Source: Clusia tigrina
Taxonomy: Eukaryota > Arthropoda > Insecta > Diptera > Clusiidae
Length of the DNA: 64,000 nt
Reading direction: 5' to 3'
Assembly (NCBI GenBank): GCA_920105625.2
Contig: CAKKTE020000278.1
Coordinates: 372,001-436,000, forward strand
How positions within the stretch are numbered: the first letter of the stretch is position 1; each line of letters opens with the position of its first letter. Below the pieces are notes generated by a model. It saw only the letters and a list, made by a program, of their open reading frames with translations, searched no databases and was not told the DNA's origin. The position numbers were made by a program, and so were the translations under genes. Shown here in pieces: positions 54,184 through 64,000 of this stretch.

Positions 54184-54478
54184 CTTTATCTTGGATTTTT
54201 TTAGCTCTGACTTGATACTTACTTGTTCCCAGCTAGTTTCTCAAAGAGGATCTTGGCTGTGTGGCTGTGAGCTTTATACGCGAAACTTTTTTTTTCGGGA
54301 AACGGTAGTTTGTTGTTTTCTCGGCTTCTCCCTCGTTCTTTGTCAACGTGTTCTTTTATCAGTTTTCTTGTATTAATTTTCCCCATTCCCTGACCTTCGT
54401 GGAAGGGTAATTGGACCTTCGTTGGTGTCAGGTGTACAGTACGGTTTTAGTTCACTTATGTGGGCAGTTTTTTTTCGT
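54184..54478. other. Spacer between integrase and Ulp1 ORF
   Basis: No coding motif. It is a plausible place for a splice acceptor or an internal start serving the downstream ORF; none could be proven by eye. Confidence 0.4.
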
Positions 54479-56600
54479 CTACCTCCCTGCTGTGCTAACG
54501 TCACTATTACAGGAGAACTGAAATTTTTTTACTCTATATGGGCCATCGTAGCGTGACGCCAACTTAGCTGCGAAATGATCCGTGGCTTTGGACAGGTGGT
54601 GCTGCTTGACTAATACCATCTGCCCAATATTAGGTTTCCATGCTCTATGTCGTAAGTTGTAATGTCTACCCTGATCCTGGGCAGCTCGTTCCAAATTGCG
54701 TCTAACGAGGGTGTAAATTTCCTTTAGTTGTGCCGTTCGCTCGTCGAGACTTCTGGTTAGTTGTCCAGTGCCTATGGTGACTTCGTCGTACATGGCTCTT
54801 GGCAGACGTGGTTTCCGTCCTTGTACTAGGTACGCGGGGCTATATCCCGTAGTTTCCGAGACACTTGTGTTTATTGCCAGCGTTAATTCCGGTAGTAGAT
54901 CGTGCCATTTTCGCTGTTGCTTGTTGGCAAGCTGCGATATCATCGTCTTCACTGTACGATTTGTGCGCTCAACCGCGTTCTCTTGAGGCGTGTAAGGTGC
55001 AGTGAATTGATGTCGTATACCGTAGTGCTGCGTGAACTTCCGAAACGTTTTGCTCGTGAACTGGGATCCATTATATGTGACTAGAATCTTTGGGACCCCG
55101 AAGCGTGCAATGATCCGTTCCCGGAAGGCCCGTTGTAAAGTCTCAGTAGTGGCCTTCCGGAGTGGTACCATTTCTGTCCATTTTGTGAATTTATCACAAA
55201 ACACCACCATCATGGTATTCCCATGCGTGGAACGATGTAGTGGTCCCACAAAATCTGCGCAGAGAATTGCCCATGGTTCATCGGGTATTTGGGTTAGCAT
55301 TTTCCCCGCAGGCTGCTGTTGGCTGCTTTTGTACTCTTGACAAAGTTTACACTGGGGTACATATCGGCTAGTATCCCTGAAGAAACCTGGCCAATAGTAC
55401 CTATTGGCTATCCTGGCGATAGTTTTCCGGATACCCAGATGTCCTGCTGTCGGTGCATCGTTTTTTTCTCTTAGAATGCGTTCCCTCAATGGTCTGGGAA
55501 CGCATAACTTCAATGGAGTGCAGTCTTCATCGCCTGGTCGATTTGGTATATGTCTGTAGAGTTGTCCATCTTCGATGGCATAATCCGCGTATTTCATGGG
55601 CTCCGCCATCACTTCCGCCTTGCGTTTCTTCCACCAGTTGCAGTTCTGCTCATGTTCTTCGAGTACTTTCACACCGCGTGCAGGTTCTATCGGCTGTATC
55701 GAGAGTGCGTCTGCCAACACGTTGAGTTTTCCCCGCCTGTATTGCACCTCAAACGAGTGCTGTTGCAGTTCCAGTGCCCACCTGGCTATGCGTCCCGAAG
55801 GACTCTCAATAGAATTTAACCATTTTAGCGACAGATGGTCTGTAATCACGGTGAACCGGTAGACCTCGAGATATGGCCGCATCTTTCTTATACCCCACAC
55901 TATGGCTAAGCATTCTTTTTCCGTTGGTGAATAATTGTGCTCCGCTCCATTTAAGTGTCGGCTGGCGTATGCTATTACCCGCTCTGTTCCTTCGATTTCT
56001 TGGGTAAGTACAGCACCCAAACCATAGTCACTAGCGTCCGTCTGTAATATAAATCTTTGCGTGAAGTCAGGACAGGTGAGGATTGTGGCCTCTGTTAGTT
56101 GTTGCTTTAACTGCTCGAACGCTGTTTGCTAGTTTTCGGTCCACTTGAAGTGCTTACCCTTCTTTAGTAGTGCTGTTAGGGGGTGTGTGGTTTTAGCAAA
56201 ATCAGGTACGAAGCGTCGGTACCAAGATGCAATGCCTAAGCACCGTCGTTACTCTCGTATAATTTGTGGTGGTTTTAATTCCCGAATGGCTGCCACCTTA
56301 TCAGGATCCGTGTGGATACCTTTCTCGCTGACTATGTGGCTGAGATATTTGATCTCGCTGCGGAAGAAAGCGCACTTCTCTCGATTGAGTTTTAAATTTG
56401 CTTCCCGCAATCGCCTGAAGACTTCGGCAAGATTTTTCTGGTGTTCCTCAAGAGTTTTTCCTGTGACGATTATATCGTCTAAGTAGGCTCTAAATCGGGG
56501 CCTATTATTCTATCCAAAGCTCTCTGGAAAGTTGCCAGCGCAGAGTGTAGCGCGAAGGGCATGACCTTCCATTGGTAGAGTCCCCTACCTGGTACAGTGA
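54479..56600 (-). CDS. Gypsy RT end, RNase H and integrase
   Basis: The long open frame (56020-54479) holds RNase H (GAVLTQEIEGTERVIAYASR, TEKECLAIVWGIRK, FTVITDHLSLKWL). The integrase zinc domain follows (HLGIRKTIARIANRYYWPGF, CKLCQEYK), then the core: CADFVGPLHRS (first Asp), ILVTYNGSQFTSK and PQENAVERTNRTVK (Glu), and a C-terminal part with GPYRVKKFQF. At 55073-55075 the second catalytic Asp is replaced by Tyr (TAT for expected GAT), so integrase is dead. Upstream, the RT palm YLDDIIVTGK near 56480 lies in another frame, and a TAG at 56131-56133 cuts the RT-RNase H connection. Confidence 0.9.
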
Positions 56601-56949
56601 ACGCTGTGTATTATTTGCTTCCCTCCTCCATGGGTATTTGCCAATACCCGTTCTTTAGGTCCAGACTGCTCGTGTACTTTGCTTCGCGTAAGCGGTCCAG
56701 GATGTAATGTATCCGTGGTAGCGGATAAGCGTCTGGAATGGATCTTGCGTTCAGTTGTCGATAGTCGACACACAGTCTCCAACCTCCATCCTTCTTTCGC
56801 ACGAGTACAATTGGGGCACTGTGAGGGCTGTGGGACGGCTCTATGCAACCTTTTGCCAACAGATCATTCACTTCTTTGTTTATCACCTCCTGTTGCGCTG
56901 GGTTTCTTGGATAGTATCTTTGTTTTATTGGTCTATCATCACGCATCAC
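56585..56949 (-). pseudogene. Gypsy RT N-terminal half
   Basis: Frame 56949-56611 has RPIKQRYYPRNPAQQEVIN, HSAPIVLVRKKDGGWRLCVD, YRQLNARSIPDAYPLP and SSLDLKNGYWQIPM (first RT Asp). It ends at a TAA near 56611, after which GLYQWKVMPFALHSA-type sequence continues in frame. Confidence 0.88.
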
Positions 56950-57029
56950 AATTTTGTGGCTGGTAATGTTGGAGACGCCTGTTTCCTCGTTGAATTTACT
57001 TAGCTATGTAGTTAAGAATATTGAATCCT

Positions 57030-57430
57030 TTACTCCTCTGTGAGGGCCTCTTCCCGAATGGTCGTGCACAATGTAAAATCTCGGAGTTGCACGCCATCGG
57101 CCTGGGGTCCTAGTGTGACTTCTTGATCCCCGCATCTTATTTTTGTGCCTTGCTTCAGCATGAAGTCAAGACCTAGGAGTAGGTCATCTGTAGACTCGGG
57201 CATCATTAAGCAGTCTAGTTCGCAAACTTGTTCTCCTAGCTGTATGTTCACCCTGAGTACTTCTGTTATTTCTTGAGTGCGCCCGTCTGCCATACGTGCG
57301 CGTATGTATGTGGGCGTTACGCAACCTGTGATTGCACGTAACTGGCGGCTAAGGCGTTCGCTGACGAAGCTTCGCGTAGCTCCGGTATCGATGGTGGTTG
57401 TGACTTGGATGGCGCCAATGGTGACCGCGG
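57030..57430 (-). pseudogene. Gypsy aspartic protease
   Basis: The minus strand near 57400 reads TTTIDTGATRSFVSERLSRQ with the intact DTGA active site. It continues MADGRTQEITEVLRVNIQL and DDLLLGLDFMLKQGTKI, the ILG-like flap-end motif of retropepsins. It ends at 57030. Confidence 0.8.
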
Positions 57431-57508
57431 CACAGATACGCTGTCCATCGTAGCGTAAAATACTTAGTGGTTTTGAGGACTATTGTTGGTGGGCTGCACC
57501 ATGCCTCG

Positions 57509-58673
57509 TTACTGGCGGCAGCCCCGCTCGTTTCCCCCTACAGTCCTACAGCATTCAACTGTTCTAGTTCCTCTCCTACCGCACTCCCAACAGAAAAGTA
57601 CTTGTGCATAGCGGCAGTGTCGCGCTAAGTGGTCAGACTGACCACATCTTCTGCATGCTGTTCGTGGATTTATAGGTACCACCTTGTTGGTACTGTTGGC
57701 CGGTGCTACTTGTCTGGGACATGCGCTCGACCCGTGGTTGTATCTCGTGGCGTGTTGGTGGTGGTCGTGGTGGCGGTGGTGGTGGTCGTGCTGCTCGTGA
57801 AGTTTCGCTGTCACCACGTATGCCCTCGAGGTCTTCCGCCATTTCCACCAATTCTTCCAGCGTATCGAAATCCTTTCGACGGACATACCACTGGTATTCC
57901 TCTAGGCTGTTGCGAAAGATTCGTTCTAATTTCTGGGACTCCGTGTATCCTGCGTGCCGCATCAGGTTTTGAAGTTCTACCACATACTGTTCGAAATGTT
58001 CAGGTGGGTTTTGCCGTCGTTGGCGAATTTTATCCTCCAGCTTTTCGAAGTACCTGGTGGGTAGGAAAAACTTCAAGAAGTACTTTTTGAATAGCACCCA
58101 ATCGAAACATGCTCGGTTGTTGTTTCTATACCAGAGCAGAGCACGCTCCTTTCGAAGTTCTGGCATAGTTCGAGGCAGCATGTGCTTGTTTAGTCCATAG
58201 ACTTCCGACAATTCTTCCACTCGCTCTATGAAATCTATCGGGTCATGCCCTCCATCATATTTCAAGGACCATTTCCTAACGTGGTCGATGACTGCCGAGT
58301 AGATGGCAACCCCGCTTCGCGAGACTTCGGGGCCTACTGTCTGAAACGCGGTATCAAATACAGCTGGAACATTTCCGGCTGCCCATAGCGTATTTTTCTT
58401 CGTGGCTGTCGATGCTCCGGGGCTTATAGGTCGCTCTGCGCTGGGGCTAGCTCTCAAGTGTGAACTGGGTCCAGGCGACAAACTCCTCGTGAGTCGGGCC
58501 TGTAGCTCTGCCAGCTGAACCTCCTGGTCTAGAGTCATCTCTGTGTCAGTGAAGAACTCCGCGAGCCTCTTTCGTAGCTCTTCCACAGTCCCCTTGGCCT
58601 CTAGGCCAAACTCGACACAACAGACTACCAATTGGTCTTTCCGCACGGTGTACACCCAACTCGTCTTTCCCAT
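57509..58673 (-). CDS. Gypsy gag with SAP-like N-terminus and two CCHC knuckles
   Basis: Frame 58673-57633 starts MGKTSWVYTVRKDQLVVCCV and EFGLEAKGTVEELRKRLAEF (residues about 10-42), matching the helix-loop-helix pattern of SAP DNA-binding motifs. The capsid-like part has HVRKWSLKYDGGHDPIDFIE, RNNNRACFDWVLFKKYFLKF and HFEQYVVELQNLMRHAGY, then a Pro-rich linker. A frameshift near 57650 moves to the frame with CRRCGQSDHLARHC and CWECGRRGTRTVECC (second knuckle atypical). Gag forms particles and binds RNA. A SAP motif would suit DNA or chromatin contact (inference). Confidence 0.85.
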
Positions 58674-59051
58674 CCTGTGTCAGACTCTGGTGATGGGCTT
58701 GAGTTGGATAATCCAGCTCTGTTCTATTTACTCTCCTTATTCTGCGAGTCCCTACTCAGACGTCACTGTAACGACTCCTTTTCTATAGCTGGGGTAGACT
58801 CAGCGGCTTCCAGGGGTCGTGAACAGAAAATGTATATATTGAATTCCACCAGGGTTATTATAGTTAAAATTTCTTTATTTATTTAAAATATATTAATAAA
58901 GTTTACTACTACGGACTTAGTTAGTCCTTACAATACTATTGAATTGTTCTTTGGTCTATCACTTGGGTAGTACTCTTCGCGTGCCTAGCTAAGGTTTTAT
59001 TTTGTTGTCCTTGTCCCTATAGGCGAACTGTCACGTTGCAGATCTATGTGC

Positions 59052-59293
59052 CTCAGTTAGAAAACGATTGAAAACCAGATGTTCTCACTGAGGCTTTAAG
59101 TTCTGGTAGCTTATGGATCTTAGCGAGAAAACGATTGAAAACCAGATGTTCTCGCTAAGTCCTCAAGTTCTCTTAGCGTATGTTACTTAGTGAGAAAACG
59201 ATTGAAAACCAGATGTTCTCACTAAGTCTCTAAGTCTCTGTATCGTTTGTGTCTCAGTGAGAAAACGATTGAAAACCAGATGTTCTCACTGAG
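59052..59293. repeat. Hairpin array, four units, exact 67-bp period
   Basis: Hairpins start at 59052, 59119, 59186 and 59253, each 41 nt. Arms: CTCAGTTAGAA with one mismatch, CTTAGCGAGAA, CTTAGTGAGAA and CTCAGTGAGAA with perfect 11-bp pairing. Arm positions 3 and 6 change together with their partners, and the 19-nt loop is constant. Confidence 0.95.
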
Positions 59294-59328
59294 TGCGTAG
59301 CGTATGTGTCTAGTAGAATAGGTGTCGT

Positions 59329-59630
59329 CCAGTCGGCGGTATGTAGAAAAATAGATCTAATCTCGTTGACGGTATATAGCAAAAGAAGCTCTGATCTATT
59401 CGGCGGTTTGGAGTACACGAGAGGTCTGAACTCATCGTCGGAATGCAGTAGAAGAGCAGGTCTTATGTCGTCGGCGGTATGTAGCAAAAGAGGTCTGATG
59501 TCGTCGGCGGTATGTAGCAAAAGAGGTCTGATGTCGTCGGCGGTATGTCGCAAAAGAGCAGGTCTGATGTCATCGGCGGTATGTAGCAAAAGAGGTCTGA
59601 TGTCATCGGCGGTATGCAGCAAAATAGACC
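59329..59630. repeat. 33/36-bp tandem array, about nine units
   Basis: One more TCGGCGGTATGTAGCAAAAG unit than in the 3' LTR; otherwise the same order of unit variants. Confidence 0.94.
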
Positions 59631-60383
59631 TAGTCCTCGAACGACACGGCTTATATAGTCTTAAACGACCACCACTGCCAGTGTATAGTGTTGCTGGCGG
59701 GCCGTTGTTTGAAGTTGCACTCCCGTTGGTCGGCGTCGCTTGTTGCTAAGCCATGCTCGTTGTTGTTGTAGTGGTTTGTCCTTTGATCACCTTCGCCGCT
59801 TTGTTGTTGTTCTTCTGTTTGTTGCTGTCCTGAGTATTTGTCCTTTGATCACCTTCATCACTTTGTTGTTGTTCATCTGTTTGTCGTTGTCCTGATCATT
59901 TGTACTTTGGCAACCTTCAATAGTGTTTTGTTATTGTGGACATTTGCCCTTCGTGCACCTTTGCAGCGTTGTCCATCACTCAATTATTTTATGTATAATT
60001 TTCTTCTTTTCCTCTTTGTGCTTTGTCCGTAGTGGTGGCATGCGTAGCGATCGTTCTGTCGTGCTACTTTTGTGTTTTGTATTCGTTTCTACATGTCGTT
60101 GATATATTCTTTAGTGAACGAACGTATTCGGCAAGCTCGGTTCCTACTGGGTACTCCACTTCTGGGCTTTGCTTGTATTTGTTGTAATAATCCATATGTG
60201 GGTGTCTCTTTGAGCTGGAATTAATTCAATGTTGCGTTGCATTAGCCGTGAAGGCTTTTGCTATTTTCTTAAATGCCATACTTGGTTTTGTTACTCATGG
60301 CGTGTGTGTGTATAAAGGTTCCTAAACGGCGCTCGTTGGTTTTGTTGTGAGGCAAAATTTTTATTTGTAAATTTTCGTCCTCA

Positions 60384-60863
60384 AAATGCTGAGACAGGTC
60401 ACTATCTTAATAAAAACGATTTAAGCAGCAGGGCAGTTATCGCTTGATTTACCTTCGACTTCTTCAAAAACTTTTTTTTTTTTCTTTCTTTTTGATGCTG
60501 TCGCTAAAACGATAAATAGCCAAAAAAACCTAATTGTTATTTACATATGCAGGTATGTACATATGTAAATCTTTTCGCATCAGTAAAATGGTTCGATGCG
60601 TTAGAACAACAAGAACAACAATACTAAGTTAGCGGACCATACTAAGACGAACAAGAACAGCGGCACAAAGCGCAACTAATGAAATTAACATTTACTTTGT
60701 GTTGTTATTGTTGCGATGCCCTTTATAATAATTGAAACATTAGGGCGGCTCAATTTTTATACGATATACCTTGTAACATAAAATTTATATGAAATAAGAA
60801 AGATTAATTAAAATCGAGCAATTACAAAGAAATTAATAACAATACCAAATAAAATCTCCAACA
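60384..60863 (-). repeat. 3' LTR (at least its first 480 bp) of the last BEL element
   Basis: Begins next to a polypurine tract and contains a TATA-like TATAAAAATTG (minus, 60754-60761 core). It also holds a perfect 11-bp-arm inverted repeat ATTTACATATG..CATATGTAAAT at about 60539-60570. The outer end is not visible. Confidence 0.6.
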
Positions 60864-60964
60864 TTTCCCCCGCGCAAAGAACGATTAATTCTTGACTAGA
60901 GCCACGAACGATGCACGGAGGTGTTTTATTTGGTTTTTCTGAGCTAACCACGCTATGCCTCGAC

Positions 60965-62440
60965 TCACTCAGCATTGACGGGAAGAAGGGCAATCTTGGA
61001 GACAGGACGTTTATAACATTTTCCGTTGGATATAATAGAGACAACTCTGACTCGGCCATCAGCACCAGGATGAACTTCTGTGATGCGGGCTAGTGGCCAC
61101 TGGCCAGGCGATAGACGCTCGTTGAAAATAAGGACCAAATCACCAACTTCTATGTTTTTCTCCGGTTTAAGCCATTTAGGTCGAGCTTGAAGACGGCACA
61201 TGTACACATTGACCCAACGTTTCCAAAAATGTTGTTTAAGCGATTCCACGACCTTCCAGCGAGACAGTCTGTCGATAGTAGTATTCAATAGATTTTCCTC
61301 AGGGACATCTAAAATTGGTTCACCAACTAGAAAATGTGCTGGAGTAAGCCCTTCACAGTCGGAAGGGTCAGATGAGAGAGGGCATAAGGGCCATGAGTTA
61401 AGACCACCCTCGATTTGCGCCAGAAGTGTGGAACACTCTTCATATCTTAATATACGTTGGTCCATTATTCATTTTAAATGGTGTTTTGTGGACTTTATAC
61501 CAGCCTCGCAGAGACCACAAAAATTAGGGGAAGCAGGGGGTATAAAATGCCAATTTGTACCAGAGTTAGATAATAGTTCAGTAAGCTCTTCCGGCAACGA
61601 GTCACGACTTCTCCGCTGAAGAATTTTAAGCTCTTTGTTAGAGCCAATAAAATTAGTTCCGCAGTCAGAATACAAATCGGTGCAGATACCACGGCGTGAG
61701 GTAAATCTTCGGAGAGCGGCGATGAACGCTTCAGTAGACAGACTGGTCACAGCCTCAAGGTATAACGCCTTTGTCACCATACAGATGAAGTGGCATATGT
61801 AGCCTTTGGTGGTGATAGAATTTCGAGCCGTAGATTGATTGATGGTGATGGGGACAGCATAATCCACTCCACTGTGCTTAAACGGTCGACAGGGTTGCAG
61901 ACGGACGGCCGAAAGATCGCCCATAATTTGCTGAGCACTATTGGCCTTATATTTGAAGCACGTGACGCAGCGCCTATGGACATTTTTAGCCAAATTGCGA
62001 ACAGATAAAATCCAGAACCTTCTGGTGACATAGGCTTGCATCTGAATAATGGCACCATGCAACGTCTTTACATGAGCGTCTGCAGTTATCAAAAGAGAGA
62101 GTGGATTATTTTTAGATAGTATTATAGGGTGTTTAAATTCATAATTGAACTTAGCTTTTTTTATTCGGCCTCCAACACGCAGCACGTCATTTTCGTCTAG
62201 AAACGGGCAGAGATGAGCCAGCTTAGTTATAGAGTGAACACTATCGGTTTCAAATTTCACCCTTTGCGACATTTTTACGAGGGTCTGCAGGGACAGTTCT
62301 AGTTCTTCTGTTGAAAGTGAGCCCAGATTCCGCTTTTCTGACTCAGGCTGCCGAGAGTTGACAGCAATTTTCGACTTTCTGGCTTCAAGTTCCGTTGCAG
62401 AGGAAATGTTTGGTTGTACGGGCCACAGATGTGGAGACAT
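60965..62440 (-). CDS. BEL/Pao integrase, one stop codon
   Basis: Frame 62440-61469 has DENDVLRVGGRIKKAKF, HPIILSKNNPLSLL, the zinc ligands HVKTLHGA and CVTCFKYKA, the core SGVDYAVPI (first Asp), LYSDCGTNFIGSNKEL (second Asp) and CEAGIKSTKHHL (Glu). A single TGA at 61466-61468 separates it from 61465-60965, which carries LNSWPLCPLSSDPSDCEGLT, PAHFLVGEPILDVPEENL, LQARPKWLKPEKNIEVGDLV and ends LLPVNAE. Apart from that stop it looks intact, the best-preserved integrase in the window. Confidence 0.9.
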
Positions 62441-62442
62441 AG

Positions 62443-62960
62443 CTAACCAGACAGGACCAGATCACCATAGATTATGATAAAAAAAAGTTCAACAGACGAT
62501 ATACCACGGGAAGCACCGTCAGCTGGGTTATCTTTTGTTGACATATAGCGCCATTGTGAGACATTGGAATGGCGTTGCACCTCTGCAACCCGATTACCCA
62601 CGTAAACACTCCATTTTGACCTCTCGCCTCTAAGCCAGCAGAGAGCAGTCATGCTGTCAGTGCAATAAATGATGTTAGTAATTTCTAGTTCAAGCGTGCT
62701 TTTAACTTTTTCCATAATTTTGGCCAGAAGAGTCGCGCCACATAATTCCAGCCTGGGAATTGAAACCACTTTAAGTGGGGCAACTTTTGTCTTTAATTGA
62801 ACTAGATGTGTTGATCTAGAGTCTAAATCTTTTATATAAACGACGGCAGCAAAGGCAGCTTGCGAGGCGTCGCAGAACCCATGTAACTCCACTGAGCTAC
62901 TTTTTAATGTACGAATCCAGCGCGGGACTTGGATTTTTTCTAAGTCCTTTATTTCTACGA
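62443..62960 (-). CDS. BEL/Pao RNase H
   Basis: VELHGFCDASQAAFAAVVYI (first Asp), IPRLELCGATLLAKI (Glu), IIYCTDSMTALCWLRG (third Asp) and STKDNPADGASRGI (fourth Asp) are all present. The frame ends at 62443 where a short disruption separates it from integrase. Confidence 0.88.
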
Positions 62961-63059
62961 GATAACGATTTCAGTTGGACTTTATAGAAAAAGAAACCGG
63001 GTCTATCCAGTCAATGCCCTGGAGCCGAAGTTTCTGGAAAGTGATTTTCACATTAATTG

Positions 63060-64000
63060 TGACTGGCGCAAGTCAGCCTAGCGGGTCATAAAGTTTGACT
63101 GCGTCAGACAGCAAGCTACACTTCGTAACTTCATCTTGAGCCATGAAATTTACTTTAAATGAAGATGTATCTTCGTTAATATTCCAGGCCAAGCCCAGCG
63201 CTTTGACAACAGACTGCTCGTCAAAGTCGATCATGTTTAATTTTTCTCCATTTTCGTAGATTAAAGCCACCAGCGGCTAATAAGTTAACCAGTTCCTTTT
63301 CAAGATATTGAGCCTCAGAGACAAAATCAGCGCCAGAAATAACATCATCAACCTACGTGTGGGTTTTTAAAATACTGCAGGCCTCGGGATAGGTCTGAGA
63401 TTCATCTTTAGCTAGCTCGTGTAAAACTCTTATTGACAAATAAGGGGCAGAACTAGTACCATCAGTAACGGTTAAAAGTTTATATATGAAAATCTCAGTG
63501 TCAGCCGAATCGCGCCAAAGAGTTTGTTGATAGTGAGTTTGATTTTCATCTATACGAATTTGACGGAACATTTTCTCTAAGTCAGAGCGAAAACCGATCT
63601 TAAAGCGCCGCCATCGTGTTAAAATCGAGGGTAAGTCGTTTTGCAATGCAGGGCCAGGAGAAATACAACACGTAGTTTTGTTGAGAACTACTTTCCCTCA
63701 GAACGCCATGATGAGGCAGAAAATAATTATGAGGTAGCAAGTCTAGCGGGTAAACGCCAATCTTTACCATGTGCCCTAACGACTCGTATTCTTGCATGAA
63801 TTTTCTGTATTCCAGAGCTAAATTTGTGTCACTTGCAAGCCGATTTTCCATAGTATTCAACCGTTTGAGCGAATTATAATCAGTATGAGAGAATGTAGGA
63901 GCCGAAATTCCAGATAAAACCGATTTAAAGGGTAGAGCCATCGTATATCTTCCGTCAGAACTTCTCTGGAAAGTACTTATGGAGGAGTTGCCTTTCTCTT
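63060..64000 (-). pseudogene. BEL/Pao reverse transcriptase, incomplete
   Basis: 63941-63600 reads SLKRLNTMENRLASDTNLAL and MVKIGVYPLDLLPHNYFLPHHGV (fingers). 63646-63353 reads IGFRSDLEKMFRQIRIDENQ (first RT Asp) and ASAPYLSIRVLHELA-like palm. Near 63350 DDVISGADFVSEAQYLE follows, with the catalytic region on the other side of a stop, and 63270-63073 gives the thumb (SVVKALGLAWNINEDTSSF, LYDPLG). The N-terminus is cut by the window edge. Confidence 0.83.

Larger units (their letters stand above)
51505..60383 (-). mobile_element. Large gypsy element carrying a Ulp1-type protease ORF
   Basis: An 8879-bp minus-strand element with LTRs at 51505-53022 and 58767-60383. The flanks TAATGC (51499-51504) and AAATGC (60384-60389) agree at five of six bases and are probably the target duplication. 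Gene order is gag with a SAP-like start, protease, RT, RNase H, integrase, then an extra ORF of Ulp1/SENP type running into the 3' LTR. The LTRs are unusually long and carry three kinds of tandem repeat. Several stops and shifts show this copy is inactive. Confidence 0.9.
58767..60383 (-). repeat. 5' LTR of the Ulp1-gypsy element
   Basis: Same order as the 3' LTR but with four hairpin units (59052-59293) and about nine 33/36-bp units (59329-59630), which accounts for its extra 99 bp. Confidence 0.93.
60384..64000 (-). mobile_element. BEL/Pao element, 3' part, running off the window
   Basis: The minus strand has RT (63941-63070), RNase H (62892-62443), integrase (62440-60965), then a purine tract (60864-60875, GCGCGGGGGAAA) and the start of the 3' LTR (TGTTGGAGATTTTATTTGG, going down from 60863). 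Gag, protease and the 5' LTR lie beyond 64000. The LTR is cut at 60383 by the gypsy element or ends near there. Confidence 0.88.

Noticed and set aside
53963..54376. Plus-strand frames opposite the gypsy genes (for example 53963-54163, 54176-54376, 55453-55862)
   Set aside because: Shadow frames of the minus-strand pol and Ulp1 ORFs without motifs.

Overview
This is a transposon-dense, AT-rich eukaryotic window, almost certainly from a higher dipteran. A tephritid fruit fly is the best guess, from the mix of LOA-type LINEs, mariners and BEL/Pao and Ty3/gypsy elements around short dipteran introns; this placement is inference. No rRNA, tRNA, CRISPR or bacterial-type operon was seen. Only one conserved host gene is recognisable: five + strand exons (15297-22859) of an SLC6 sodium/chloride-dependent GABA transporter (Gat-like). 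They encode transmembrane 3, the glycosylated extracellular loop 2 and roughly transmembranes 4-7. Earlier and later exons are not found here. One further candidate is a 70-codon, two-exon gene of unknown function at 31791-32059.

Layout. 1-2000: gypsy integrase remnant and a probable LTR (+). 2003-2928: internally deleted mariner. 3200-9740: eroded LINE and copia fragments. About 9940-15070: a nearly full LOA-like LINE (-). 15297-22859: Gat exons; the 6.2 kb first intron holds a LINE split by a 2.86 kb element with an 8 bp target duplication, and that element is itself split by a mariner. 22952-28010: a MITE, a deleted mariner with a hairpin, a LINE fragment, a complete-ended Tc1-like element and a Helitron helicase fragment. 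28724-31379: BEL deletion derivative with both LTRs. 31576-32110: palindromic repeats and the small spliced ORF. 32411-36800: second LOA-like LINE (-). 39446-50902: BEL/Pao element (+) whose integrase is split by a 4986 bp gypsy element (44769-49754, -). 51505-60383: a large gypsy element (-) with 1.5-1.6 kb LTRs. 60384-64000: BEL/Pao pol (-) running off the window.

The most unusual object is the 8.9 kb gypsy element at 51505-60383. Between integrase and 3' LTR, where an env gene can sit, it carries a Ulp1/SENP-type (C48) cysteine protease ORF. Its gag begins with a SAP-like motif. Each LTR holds a 67-bp-period array of 41-nt hairpins whose arms differ between copies by compensating changes, plus a 33/36 bp array. 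A retrotransposon encoding a SUMO-protease-like protein and keeping a covarying hairpin array is the best candidate here for an undescribed system. This copy is damaged: an integrase Asp is now Tyr, an Asn sits at the expected Ulp1 Asp, and there are frameshifts and stops.

Coordinates of element ends rest on TIRs, LTRs and target duplications read by eye. Internal domain limits are approximate.
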